This document shows, in pieces, positions 24,166-35,485 of a stretch of 64,000 bases of DNA. Position 1 is the stretch's first letter. Every line of letters starts with the position of its first letter. The stretch is from NCBI GenBank assembly GCA_010015655.1, contig ML976670.1, forward strand, positions 510,611 to 574,610. The letters are read 5' to 3'. The stretch comes from Bimuria novae-zelandiae CBS 107.79 (lineage: Eukaryota; Ascomycota; Dothideomycetes; Pleosporales; Didymosphaeriaceae). The translations under genes and the position numbers were made by a program. The notes beneath the pieces are model-generated. The model was not told the origin of the DNA, searched no databases, and was given only the letters and a program-made list of their open reading frames with translations.

Positions 24166-25647
24166 CTATTTCAACCGCGCGAATTGCTTGCCCCATTTCG
24201 CCGCAATCTCCTCTTCGCTGAATTTGCGGGTCTTACTCCGCAGCATTTCTGCCCTCTCCTCCATACTGAGACTCATTTGATCTCCCATGGGTACCAGACA
24301 CCTGGCAAGATGCTCGTAGTTCTTTGCAAGAAGGCTTAAAGTAATCATAAGGTAATCGATATTGTAGAAGACGAGGGCGTGTTCGGAAGCGTATGTGGAT
24401 TTTTGAGCGAGGAACACGATAGGGTGGTCACGCCAATGGCGCATAGGGTTCAGATGATGCGAGGTGTGGTAGCCATCGTTAAAGCAGTAGCGGTTGCTCT
24501 ATGTCTAGTAAGTTTCCTGTGACTGAGATTGACTGCATTACACTTACCGCGACGTCAATAACGGTGATGCTCGATCGGAAGTCAGAGTCAGGTTCCAATT
24601 CGTCGACGAACGCATGCTGGCCCCAGTTTCCGACCATCATGCCCAGTCGCATGATAGCCAATGGCAGAAGAAAGACAAAGCATGTTGCGCGTGCGTCCAC
24701 ATACGTGAACATAGTGTACATGAAGACATAGCTCGCAAGTTCGCAACCGCCTGCCTTGAGCGCGAGATCAGGCTTACGCTTCCCGAGAAAATAACGCGGC
24801 AAATCGAACCAAATGAGGAAGTAGAAACGTCCAAGGTAGTGTAGGAAATGCCAAACATCGTCTCGCTGGTATCGTATCGTTGAGGACAGGTCGTTCGGTC
24901 CATTGCCTTCCACATGGTGATGCTTGACATGGTGGAAGTAGTACGAATTCCAGCTATGGCCCATGAGCGGATCCATAATATACGGGAATGCCAGGTCAAT
25001 TGCCGCGTATGCCTTGTTCAATATCCCGCGCATGTGGATGTGTTGATGCATCATCAACGTGTATGAGCCCATGTAGTATAGTTGCATGGCAGAGTGCAGC
25101 GGACCGTGCCACCAATGGAAGTTGTAAAAAAGGTATATCGCCGAGGGGATACTCGTCGTGAGGTAGAGGAATAGATGGGTGAGCATGACGACGTCGGTGT
25201 CGACACGCACAACGGAGCGAGCCCATCGCACGTACGGTTCGATTATGTATTTGCGGAGGAGCGGGTTTGTGATGTTCGGGTAGTCGACGGTTACGAAAAC
25301 GGTGGGCTCGAATTTGTCCGACGTAGGGTTATTCAGCTCCTTCATAAGCGCAAGAGCTTGCTCTTCGGCATCTTGAGCATCTGTGGGGGTGAGCTGTGTT
25401 GGGGCAGCGAAAGGTATGTGTCAGGCTTACCTTCTGGCGACGCTGAGTCGAAGCGTGTATGCTTATTTCCAGAATCATCTGACTCTTCGGCAGACTGCCC
25501 ATTGCTTTTCTTATGCTTCTCGTAGTCTTTCTGAAGGAGGTCTAGGACCAGACGGTCTTGCGTGGTAAGTTGCGCATCGGGTTGGAAATAGAGGTTGACC
25601 ATGATGCCTTCGCCAGCACCAAAAGACAGCGGCAGTACGGCTGTCAA
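24166..25647 (-). CDS. Membrane fatty acid desaturase/hydroxylase family protein
   Basis: Three exons (25647-25431, 25380-24548, 24498-24166) with introns of 50 and 49 bp give 460 residues. The diiron histidine boxes are visible in order: HQHIH at 184-188, HHVKHHH at 222-228 followed by GNGPNDLS, and YHTSHH at 360-365. Several hydrophobic segments (LFLYLTTSIPSAIYLFYNF, YVFMYTMFTYV, FVFLLPLAIM) flank them, so the protein is membrane-embedded, probably in the ER. The first ~70 residues are polar. The substrate cannot be read from the sequence. Start: ATG at 25647; an in-frame ATG at 25602 is an alternative. It lies directly downstream of the dead polyketide synthase and may be a surviving cluster member. 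Confidence 0.82.
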
Positions 25648-25961
25648 CTACACGAGAAAGGTCGTTCGCTACGCCAACCTGTACAAAAGAAGGGGTGTAG
25701 CAGCTTCGCGTCCAGGCGGAGCGGAGCGGGGCGGGGCCAGTCAGGGATGGCGCGCCGCTAGATGCTCCGCCAAGTGCTGGTCCTTGGGTCCAAGGGCGCT
25801 GCAACGATTCGACCATACATCACACCGTCACAACAAGTCTTTGTATGTAGGCAGCGGCCTTCAGCGAGCACTGTAGACCAATCTGTTCACGTTCTTAGGG
25901 TTGCTAATGGCCCCAATGCGTTTGGCTGTTCCTCTGCCCGCTTTCTTTCACCCAGTGCCTA

Positions 25962-28900
25962 TCAATCCCCTTCTCTCACCACGTCCCCTCTCGCCAGCAA
26001 GCCTTTCTTTGCAGCGATCTTTCCGATATCGTACAGATTCGCACCGATAATCTCGAACACGGCCACCTCGGCACCGACCTCCTTATAAAGCCAATTACGC
26101 ATCTCCAGCGCAACCAACGAATCCACCCGTACGACTCCATTGAGCTGTTTATATCCAGCTCCTGCTCCATGCCAAGAAGTTTGCGCACTTTGACTCCCAA
26201 AGCTTCCGCTACTAGCTCAGCCCCTTCGTGCACGCTCGATGCGTCTGCGAATGCGCTCTTCAGCGATTGCGGCTGCTGAGTGACGCCGCCGATCGAGAGC
26301 TCTCCGGACGCTTCGGCCTAGTGCATGTAACGAAAAAGGGGCCTTTGCAGAAGGGACGGCACACCGTGTCCTCTATTCAAGATGTTGGCGGGCAGTTCAA
26401 GGCCGGTAACGACTTGACTTTGCATAGGTTGGATCCTCTGCCCGGCAGTGTCGCAATAAAAGTCGAGGAGTGCATAGATTTCATCCAACGTGTTGGGAGT
26501 CAGTATGTCCAGTCTCATCAACCGATCCAGGATTGCTTTGTTCTCTGCCAAGAACCCTTCGACATCGATTATGCCGAGATCTAGAGCGACCGTCTTCTCG
26601 CCTCGTCTCGTACGCCAAGAAGCTAGAGCATCTTGGAATGCGTTGTCTTCAACATAAAAGTCAGCCTGTAATTCAAACGGGTGTTTCGCTACCTCATCCA
26701 CAGAGTGTGTTTTGGCCAAGCTAGAAGGTCATCTCTCTTTCAAGGCCCCAGTTATAAGTACTCTGGGCCTGGTGGTTCCATACCTGCAGCATAGTTACCC
26801 TGACCTCCGAGTCCGACACCACCACATTCGGAGGACAAAAGAATGAAGAAGTCCAGTTTATTAGGTAGCGTTAGATGAAGGTTCTAGGATCCTTGAATCT
26901 TCGGTCTAGTACAGTGCCGTCACTGGTCGATGGTCATCCTCTCGAATATCGCGTCCTGCAGAACTATCGCGGCCTGTATACACCCTTTGATAGGAGGCAT
27001 GATGGTGGAGCTGTCTGCGATTGCTTTTTGCGAAGAGCTGAGATGTCAGGGATGTCACATGCAGGGCATTGCACGTTCACCCCGCTCGCTCCTAGGTCTG
27101 CTAACAGTTTTCCGTCCTTGGTATCATCTACTTTGTGACCAGAGCGTGAATGGAGGATGAGATGTCGGGCTCTTCGACGACCAAGCCAACGGGCAATCTC
27201 GCGGCCGATACCACTGAGCCCCCCAGCAACAATTTAAGTTCCATTGTGGTCAAGCTTACATTGTGACCGAGATCCGGCAATAGTCTTCAAGAGTCAGTGT
27301 TGTCAAAGAGTGGATCGCGGTACTTACCGGAACAGTTGCCATATGGTCCATTGTTATGACTATCTTCCCTGAGCTCTTTCCGCTTGACAAGAAACGAAGC
27401 GCGCCTTCTACATCTGCTAGGAACGTTACGTGCAATGGATTTTGCAGTTTGAGTTTGCCTTGAGCGAATAATCGAAGGACGTCGGACATTAGTTGTTTGT
27501 CCAGCCCCGCACGGTATTGTTTAATCAATGTCAGGTCAACCGCGGCGAAGACGGCGCTTTTGGTGAATTGGTTCATCGGAAGAGAGTTACGCGAAATGGT
27601 ATCCTTGTGACCGATGTCAATGAGTCTTCCCAATGGCGCAAGGCAGTCCCAGGACGCTTCCAAGAGTTTGCCTGAAAGGGTATTCAGCACAACGTCTACA
27701 CCTTTACCACCAGTCAAAAGCCTAATCGCATCTGAGAATGATGTGTCGCGGCTGTGGAGAATGTGTGGCTCCTGCAGACCATACACATCCATCAGTGGTC
27801 GCTTCTTGACCGGTGTTCCGACCGTTGCATATACTTCGGCTCCGATATGCTGTGCGATCTGTATCGCAGCCTGACCAGTCCCGCCCGTGGCGGCATGTAT
27901 CATAACCGTCTCCCCCTTTTGGAGTCTTGCGGTGTTGTAGAAACAGTAATAAGCTGTACAGTAACATGTGGGGATGGCGGCGCCTTCGGTGAAAGACAAA
28001 TCTTCCGGCAAATGAACCAATTCACCAATATTCGCGCGAATACGAGTTCTGAAACAGTTCTCTAATCGTGCGATAACACGATCTCCAACGCGAAACTCTT
28101 GAACATTCATCCCGACCTTGACGACGATCCCGGAGCATTCGCAGCCGATTCTACCGTCATGCATGCAGCAAAGGAGAGTGAGACAATCCTTGAAATTTAG
28201 GCCGACCGCCTGCACCTCGACCAAGGTCTCGTATTCCGCCAATGGTGCCTGCGTAGATGTGTCCTCTGACCATTCAAGAGTGTCCAAAAGGCCTGGTATC
28301 CGGATCCCTAGCTTCAATTTCTTGTCACCAACGGTTTCTTGGAGAATTGGGTGTTCGGTGCGCTTGAACACCGCTTCGTCGAGATACTGTGCACGACTGA
28401 TGCGATTGACACATAATCTGCCCTCTACCTCGGAGTATTCTGGCTCATAGTCGATGTTGCGAGACAGACAATGTGCAGTCCGAGAGAAGGTACGCCATAT
28501 GAAGCGTACAGCGCTTGAAAGCCTGCACTCTTCCAGAGCTAAACTCACTAGCGCTATCTTGCTGTTCTCATTCCGGAAGACACGGAACAAACCGTCACCA
28601 ACGGCGTAATCAGGGCTCGCACATGCATTGCCTCCCCCGCCCTGCTTCACCCAGAGTACACTACGTGCGTAGTGAAAGAGCGTCTGAATGTTTGCGAAGT
28701 CGTCTTCTTGAATGTCACGAAGCAGTGGCTTCTCAAACTCATGGAGAACGATGAAGTCTCGCTCATTGTTGCTCTGCTTAGCGACCTGTGCTGCCTGGGC
28801 AAGATCGGCAATGCCCAATTACCCAAAGTGGGGGTTTGATGGCAAAGTTCTTCAGCCAAGGCTTGCTGGAATGGCGATGTCGTGTCCAACACCAATGCCG

Positions 28901-30438
28901 GGATTCTTGAAAAGACGCCTGGGTCTTCTATCACTGATCCCGAAACACCAGCAGTAGAGCCCATGAGGCTCCAAATGTGACTTTGCTCACTTTTGTGATC
29001 TCTTAGCGTCAAATCGAGACCAGAAAATCCATTACCCCGAAGGAGTCTGTCCCAGGCTGTTTCAGTAACACAGGGGCTTAGTGACCTGCTTTCTTCAGAG
29101 GCAAGCCACCGCCCTGGAAGCAGTCCGAATATAAATGGTGACAAAATGTCATCAGGGGTGACGGGCTCCTTCAACACCAGTTGACCCCCAGGCTTAAACA
29201 ACTTTCGGATGTTAGTTAGGGTGTTATCCAGATTCGAGGTTGCATGGAGAACCTGGTCTGCAATCACCACGTCAAATGAATGTTCGTCGAATCCTTGGGC
29301 GGCGGGATCGTCTTCTGCATTGAAGGCCTGATACCTCATCTTGCTATAAGTTGCGAATCGCTGGCGCGCTTTCTCGAAGAAGGAAGGGCTTGTGTCGATG
29401 TAGACGTACTCCTGAAGTCGACCCCCTACATTCTGGTTGTGCAGCACAGACAGAACAATCGCCGTAGTAGATCCGGTACCAGCGCCTATCTCGAGGAATC
29501 GCATTCCTGGTTGCTTGTGAACCAGATAATCCAGGTATCGGTTGAACGGTTCCAACGCCGATGTAGACTCCATGAGTTCTCGATAGAAAGCCTCCATTTG
29601 AGAGCCATCCGAAAACATAAGTTCTAAGGGATCTCGGTTGCCTTTGAGAATCTCTGGGAGATTACGGCCCACCGTTATCAGCATCTCAGCTCTGGTGCTT
29701 GGGAGGACTTGTTCGCACAATACGCCGATGGCCACGTCATCCAACAGCGTCAAATCTCTCTCTGTGTTTAAGGCTGCCTTGACAACAGCAGCGTACTTCT
29801 GTAGCGGGGAGATCACAGTTTCGACGCCACCATTCGCACACCTAAAAGCACGAGCGATGAACTGGATTGCCAGTATACGAAAATTTCGGAAGAATGCTGT
29901 GTACTTGTTCGCAGTACTGTTCAACTTCCGTGGCGGTTATCGTGTCCAGATCCGGTCGCCATTCTACGTGCGAGTACGTATATGGTCTTGCATCTGCCAA
30001 TGTCTTCGCACTCTCTACCTCGGATGTGATTGCTGTCGGCTCCAAGTCTTCTACTTGCAATATGACCTGAGCAAACCCATGGTCATCCAATGCTACAGCA
30101 GTAAAGTCGATATTTTCCATGCGTTCAAAGAGTTCCGTAACATTGGCAATGGCCTTTTCCTGGATGAGCGACGTCTGTGCATGTCCAAATCCGGAGACTG
30201 GTATTCTCAGTCTTCGTAAGCGTGTTGGAACCATAGTGTTCTCCGAAGCTCTCATTCCCTTAGTTGCGCTGAATACGAGTTGGAATATGCCATCGAGCCT
30301 GCTGGGATGCACCACATAATTAGAACATTCTACCGTCGCAGGCAGTATCGTGGCAGCAGCTTGCCCTTTGTGGTCGATGCATATATCCTCCAGGGCCTGG
30401 AAATGGAGACCATACTCTAGCAACCTTAATAAATCCAA
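25962..30438 (-). pseudogene. 5'-truncated highly reducing polyketide synthase
   Basis: Domain order on the minus strand: C-terminal half of dehydratase (30438-29842; EYGLHFQALEDI, VHPSRLDGIFQL), C-methyltransferase (FLEIGAGTGSTTAIVL, DVVIADQVLHAT, near 29500-29100), enoylreductase (28300-27300; GLNFKDCLTLL, AATGGTGQAAIQIAQ, GVDVVLNTLSG), ketoreductase (about 27240-26580; GGLSGIGREIARWLG, LDFFILLSSECGG, GQGNYAAG) and acyl carrier protein (26250-25962). Ketosynthase, acyltransferase and the N-terminal half of the dehydratase are missing. The remainder has several frameshifts and stops, including one within the ketoreductase, a TAG between KR and ACP, and a 1-bp loss next to the phosphopantetheine-site DSL. 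It cannot make a working synthase. Confidence 0.9.
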
Positions 30439-31758
30439 GTTTTATGGCACTTGGGTGCGGCACGAGAACGACTACAACACACTAAACACAACTGACGTGG
30501 AGATTCATGCGAAGAAACGAAGGTTGTCGAATCTGGCTTTCACAGATCAAACCGTGAAATCGGCAGAGCCTTTCATGGCTGAACATGTCGATCGATAGAA
30601 TAGCCTGATTGCCCCAGAAATAAACTGGTGCGAACCTTTCAATCTTGCCACTGCGGTCGAGCAGCTATTCTTCGACATCTTAGGCGATCTCTGCTTTGGC
30701 GCCAAATTTAAGACTATTGAACCGGGAGAAAACCCATTGAAGCAAATACCTCACGCGATCACGGATTATATGAAACTTCACTACCAAGTAAGCCTGACCG
30801 CTGACTGTTGTAACCATGCTGATTAGGGTAGATCACTAAATCACCAGCTATAAGCTTGATACTTTGGCTCAAACCGCGAGGCCTGAACTCAATGATCGAT
30901 GCCGTGACCCCTTCGGCAGTCAAGTCTTACTACGAATTCGTCGCCCAGAACGTCAACCAGCGTTGGGAACAACATCAAAGGGGTAAAAAGGTGGTTCGGA
31001 GGGACATATCCCACTACCTTTGCAGTGCCATCGATCCGGATACTAGGAAGCCTGCGTTTACCAAGGAATCAGTGCTCGGTGAAGCCAATTTACTTATAAT
31101 CGCGGGGACCGACACCAGTGCAACAGCACTTTGCAGCTTCTTCTTCTTCTTCTTCTATATTTGCAAACATCCAGCCGTTTATAAGAAGGTAGTGTCCGAG
31201 ATTAGGACATCGTTCAACTCAGTCGATGAGATCCGAAGCGGACCGAAACTTGCATCCTGCACTTATGTACGGGCATGTATAGATGAAGCGATGCGCATGT
31301 GTCCTTCTGAGCCTAGCGAGTTTGAGCGAGTGGTACGCCTTGGTGGCACTATAATTGATGGCGTCTTCTATCCTGAGGGGATTGTAGTCGGCAGCCCCAA
31401 TTGGGCTTGGAACTACTCCCAAGAGCAGTACGGAGATCCGCACACTTATCGGCCGGAGCGTTGGCTGGTAACTGAGGACAATCCATTGGAGAAAGTCAAT
31501 GAGATGAAGAGGGTCTTCCTGCCGTTCATCAAAGGCCCAGGAAATTGTGTCGGCCAGAAAATCGCTATACTACAGCTGACCCTAGCTGCGTGTCGCACAT
31601 TGTAGCGACTAGATTGCAGGATTGCACCAGGTACTTCGCTCGGAGAAGGATCGCCGGAGCTGGAATGGGGGAGAAACCAGGATGAGTATCAGCTGGATGA
31701 TGCGTACATCGCCTTGAAAACGGGTCCGATGATTCAGTTCAAGAAGAGAGAGGAATGA
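30437..31758 (+). pseudogene. 5'-truncated cytochrome P450
   Basis: Starts abruptly in the C-helix region (KFYGTWVRHEN, AKKRRLSNLAFTD) with no N-terminal membrane anchor. Later motifs are clear: I-helix AGTDTSAT, K-helix EAMR, YRPERW, and the heme loop FIKGPGNCVGQKIA with the cysteine ligand. Two TAG codons stand where Trp is expected, after HVDR (30594-30596) and after CRTL (31603-31605). The intron near 30787-30850 cannot be spliced in frame. The closest family appearance is that of secondary-metabolite fungal P450s, consistent with the polyketide synthase remnant next to it. The two truncated ends face each other within about 10 bp near 30430-30440. Confidence 0.88.
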
Positions 31759-32033
31759 CGGCTGTGGCATACCATTCTTGCGGTTGTATATTTCGTTTTG
31801 CTCTTTCCTAATACGAAATTTTCCCGTTTACATAGCCCGAGATTCGACCGCAAGTGTTGTCTGTCCTCTACAATTGGCTTCACTCCACGACCTAGAGCCC
31901 CCACTACCGTCTCCTCCCGACACGCGCATATCCCGTCGCCTCCATTGCACTACCGCTTCTTCTCTACACGGGCAGTCTGTTAACATACCATTATAGAACC
32001 ACCGATTTCCGTCACCTCCATCCCACTACGGCG

Positions 32034-32703
32034 ATGGCGCCTCCCGGATCCCTCTTCAACGTCGTCCTACGTGCCTTCCAGATTCTCTTCTCAGTCTGCA
32101 CGTTCGCTCTTGCCGTCCATCTCGCTCGCGGTCACCAGTAAGCGCGCTCGCTTGACTACCATAACTTCCGCTAAGCGTGCTTCAGGTATGGCGGCGTGCC
32201 CTTCGCTCTGGCTTACTGCGCCTACGTCGGCTGTCTCACTTTTCTCGCCGCATCTGCTGGTCTAGCCGCTAACTGGTTCACCATCTTCGGCGGCGCCGTA
32301 GGCAACGTGACCGACGCCATGGTCATTCTTCTGAATCTTGCTGACGGCTTGGTAAGCACTCTTCAAGGCCCCTCCACCACTAACGAAAGGCGAGGAAGGA
32401 GCGACCGACTGGAAAGTGCTGACAGCTCTTGTAGCCATAGTTTCCAAGCTCTACAACATCTCTTGCTCCGCCGTGGGGACATATTCAATTGCAAATGCAG
32501 CAGTGTGCAGGAGTGCAACGTTCATAAATGGAGGGAATCCGCCGACGTGGGCTACGGGGGCATACTGCACGGATGGATACTATCGGACGATCCTATGGCG
32601 ATGCGAACTGGACCACGCTGATGAGGTTTCCATGTTCTTTACGATTGGTGTGTGTGTCCTATGCATCATGCTCCGCTACTTGAGAGAGAACAACGAATGG
32701 TGA
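32034..32703 (+). CDS. Four-helix MARVEL-like membrane protein
   Basis: Three exons (32034-32137, 32186-32351, 32395-32703) with introns of 48 and 43 bp give 192 residues. The second acceptor (GCGAG) is short but is the one that keeps the frame. Four hydrophobic segments are visible: FNVVLRAFQILFSVCTFALAV, FALAYCAYVGCLTFLAASAG, a third around WKVLTALVAIVSKLY, and EVSMFFTIGVCVLCIML near the C-terminus. A RCELDHADE motif before the last segment matches the RCR/E-x-x-x-A/D pattern of small fungal MARVEL-domain proteins. Role unknown; likely in the plasma membrane or secretory pathway. Confidence 0.62.
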
Positions 32704-33740
32704 AAGTCAAAACCAGACTGAACTGTCGTGGGATCCGAATGGACGTGGCGATTTGGTATTCTGAGACGGGTGGGACCTAGTTCTTGCTAGTGGAGACCTG
32801 CGTGACCCTGGGTCCTCAACAAGAGCTCGTCAGTGAAAATGGTCTACGGTTCTAAATCAATGAAATAGTCTCAGGGTTCCCCATCGTGGCACCCTTTACG
32901 CTCTGTTAGCCCTGATCATAGTCCTAGAGTCCACTGCTACCGATTGTTTAGAGAATTACACTGCACTAGGTTTATTCTCCTAACGATGCAAAAGCTATTT
33001 CAACGTCGACACGTGAGTAGTCTAAAATCAGCGTCCTTGTAGATTGCTAAAGGAGAAATTGTTATAATGAAATTCAGAGATGGGAATAGAATACGAGGAC
33101 GGATGTAAAAAGAAGAGTATCGTGAGAGACAAGAGAAGAATGGAGACGGCAAGAGATGAGCGGCCACCAAGATTTAATAAGACACTTTATTGGTTGAGCA
33201 TCAGGGCATAGGCTCACAAGCGTTGCGCCGTGTATAGTACATACGAGCTTCCTTCGGAGTGTCGGAGGCATCTTTCGGTAGGAGTCACGGAGCGAAGGTG
33301 AAGGGAATCTCTGGGCATACATGTTATGATGCCTGCACTCAACATGGAAAGGTCTGAAGGCTTCTCTAAGGTCAAGGTGACAGCACATAACTCAAGATGA
33401 CTAATCGCCACCAGCCGATGTCGGAGCGGGAGCTCGACCACTCCTCACACTGCTTCCGCAGCAACCTGTCTTCGCGATAGGATGGGCAACACACAGGCCT
33501 GATACGTATAGTTCCCCCGCTTTCGCGGCGCTATGATCTCAGCGACGATGTCGGAGAATCCTTGGTCTCAGCGAATATATAAACCGAAATCAACTCTTCC
33601 CGTCAAGCCTTGAAGTTTTGTACACTAATTGAACCACAACCAGAGCTACAGCCCCATATTTATATCTGACCTCCTTTATAGTTTTTCAGTAGCGTTCAAG
33701 GTCTCTCATAAGGTCGTTCAAGCCCTCCAGTCCGACACCG
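32704..33740. other. Intergenic, about 1 kb
   Basis: No gene recognised. The last ~150 bp are A/T-rich (ATATTTATAT near 33656) and probably form the promoter of the methyltransferase gene. Confidence 0.5.
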
Positions 33741-34571
33741 ATGTCGTCAGGACCCTACTTGCACGGCCACCACGCCTCAGTCCTTCGCTCCCATAGCTGG
33801 CGCACAGTCGAGAACTCGTGCCCACACCTCATCCCGCACCTTACCAACCCCTCGCTCAAGATCCTCGATGTGGGATGCGGCCCCGGCACCATCACCGTAG
33901 ACCTCGCTTCGCGCGTCCCGCAAGGCTCAGTTGTCGCTATCGACCCTTCCGTCGACGTTATCGAGAAAGCGCGGAAACATGCTGAAGAGAAAGGCATCGC
34001 AAACGTGCGCTTCGAGGTTGGGGACATCTTTAATTGGAAGGATATTGATGGAATTGATGGAGGTGGCTTTGATATCGTACATGCGCATCAGGTGCTCCAG
34101 CATCTGCAGGATCCGCTCAGCGCGATGAAAGAGATGAAGAAGCTCACCCGGAAAGGCGGCATTGTAGCTGTACGCGACTGCGACTATAGCGCTATGAACC
34201 ATTACCCACCCCACGAGGGCATGCAGAAGTGGCACGATTTGTATAGAGCCACTGCGAAGAGCATCAAGTGTGACCCGGATATAGGCAAAAGACTACACGC
34301 GATCGCCATGCAAGCAGGCTTTCCGCGTAGCGATATCGACGCGAGCGTCAGCGCGTGGACATTCAGCACGCCGGAGGAGAGAGCATGGTGGTGCGGGCTG
34401 TGGGCTGAGCGGAGCACCAAGAGCGACTACAAGACTAGGGTGCTAGAGAGTGGGCTAGGAACGGAGGAGGACCTAGAGGAGATTGCGCAGACATGGAAGG
34501 AAATGGAAGGCAAGGAGGACGGCTGGTTCGCCGTCATCAACGGCGAAGTAATAGCCCACAATAGGTCATGA
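33741..34571 (+). CDS. Class I SAM-dependent methyltransferase (UbiE/Methyltransf_11-like)
   Basis: Intronless, 276 residues. SAM-binding motif I is ILDVGCGPGT at 41-50, the acidic motif II is VVAIDPS near 63-69, and VRFEVGDIF and FDIVHAHQVLQHLQDP mark the later strands. A helical C-terminal cap contains two Trp-rich stretches (RAWWCGLWAERS). Probably cytosolic and acts on a small molecule; the substrate cannot be deduced. Base composition and codon use resemble housekeeping neighbours. The start is the only ATG upstream of motif I. Confidence 0.85.
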   Translation: MSSGPYLHGHHASVLRSHSWRTVENSCPHLIPHLTNPSLKILDVGCGPGTITVDLASRVPQGSVVAIDPSVDVIEKARKHAEEKGIANVRFEVGDIFNWKDIDGIDGGGFDIVHAHQVLQHLQDPLSAMKEMKKLTRKGGIVAVRDCDYSAMNHYPPHEGMQKWHDLYRATAKSIKCDPDIGKRLHAIAMQAGFPRSDIDASVSAWTFSTPEERAWWCGLWAERSTKSDYKTRVLESGLGTEEDLEEIAQTWKEMEGKEDGWFAVINGEVIAHNRS

Positions 34572-34914
34572 GTGTCCAGTATCTCTCATCCAGCAGCTCC
34601 GTAAGACCACAGAATACTCTCGCGTTGTTGCGGTTATCTATGTCCTCGGCCGTCTCCGCTCCCCAGCACACCACTACGACACGCCTAAGTGCACTTCACC
34701 AATCACAGCTAGCCCACTCTACCCGCGCAGCCATCATCTGACGGCCCGCATTAGCTCCCTTTCCCTGCGTGCTGCAAACAACCCCTCCAAGGGCTATTTA
34801 TCGACCCCCACCACCCCGCTTCCAGCTCAGCAAAGACTTCACCGCAACCCACCAGCGTCGTCGAAATACCAAATACCACTATCAAACTCTCCTCGAGGAA
34901 CACCCAACGTCAAC
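34572..34914. promoter_or_regulatory. Upstream region of the zinc-ribbon microprotein gene
   Basis: 343 bp holding a TATTTAT element at 34795-34801, a pyrimidine-rich stretch and a CA-rich leader up to the ATG at 34915 (context CAACATGC), the look of a strong fungal core promoter. Inference only. Confidence 0.4.
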
Positions 34915-35052
34915 ATGCACACCAGTTGTCCCAAGTGCAGCGCCTCCATCACTGATGGATCCAAGACCTGTGGGTCCTGCGGCAGCGTGAGTCTTCGTGA
35001 GGCTGAGCGAAGAGGTTGCGGATGCTGATGTGAATAGACCTGCCCGAAATAA
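34915..35052 (+). CDS. 28-residue zinc-ribbon/metallothionein-like microprotein
   Basis: Exon 1 (34915-34986, 24 codons) and exon 2 (35038-35052) are joined across a 51-bp GTGAGT..AATAG intron in phase 0. The product has five cysteines in the pattern CPKC-x10-CGSC-x3-C. The first four match a minimal zinc ribbon of the type CPxCGxxIxDGxKFCxxCG, so the protein is essentially one isolated metal-binding module. Alternatively it is a small metallothionein. A TATA-like promoter, a clean leader and a consensus donor argue that this is a real gene despite its size. Confidence 0.5.
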
Positions 35053-35485
35053 ATGGTCGGTGGCGGAATTTACGAGGCGATGAGGCTGTACAGGAGCGGA
35101 GTTGTTCAGTTGGAACGAGATTTGAGCTGTGCTCATGAGGGGAAGGATCAGATTAGTTCACGCCGAATGAAACAATCTTCAAATTCATTGATAAATATTG
35201 TGCTGGCTACATCCAACAGTCCTTGCAAGTAATTGACTCTATACAAAGCATCGACATTGACTCTCAATCTGGACGAGCAGTTGCTCACCAGCCACAAATT
35301 TTACATGATAAAAGCGCCGACAACACGCGGTACCTTTTCTCCATCCTCATTCAGCCACGGCTTCAAAACCCTCTTGTCTAACGTGATCTATATTAATCAA
35401 GTTGCAATTGCGCGTTGGGCACAAGATACAAGATGGGGGACCAAAAGCTTGGGCACTAGCTTGCGATGGTTCAGCAGCGGCTGTC
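35053..35485. other. Intergenic, no gene recognised
   Basis: Convergent region between the microprotein gene and the F-box-like gene. Nothing supported. Confidence 0.5.
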
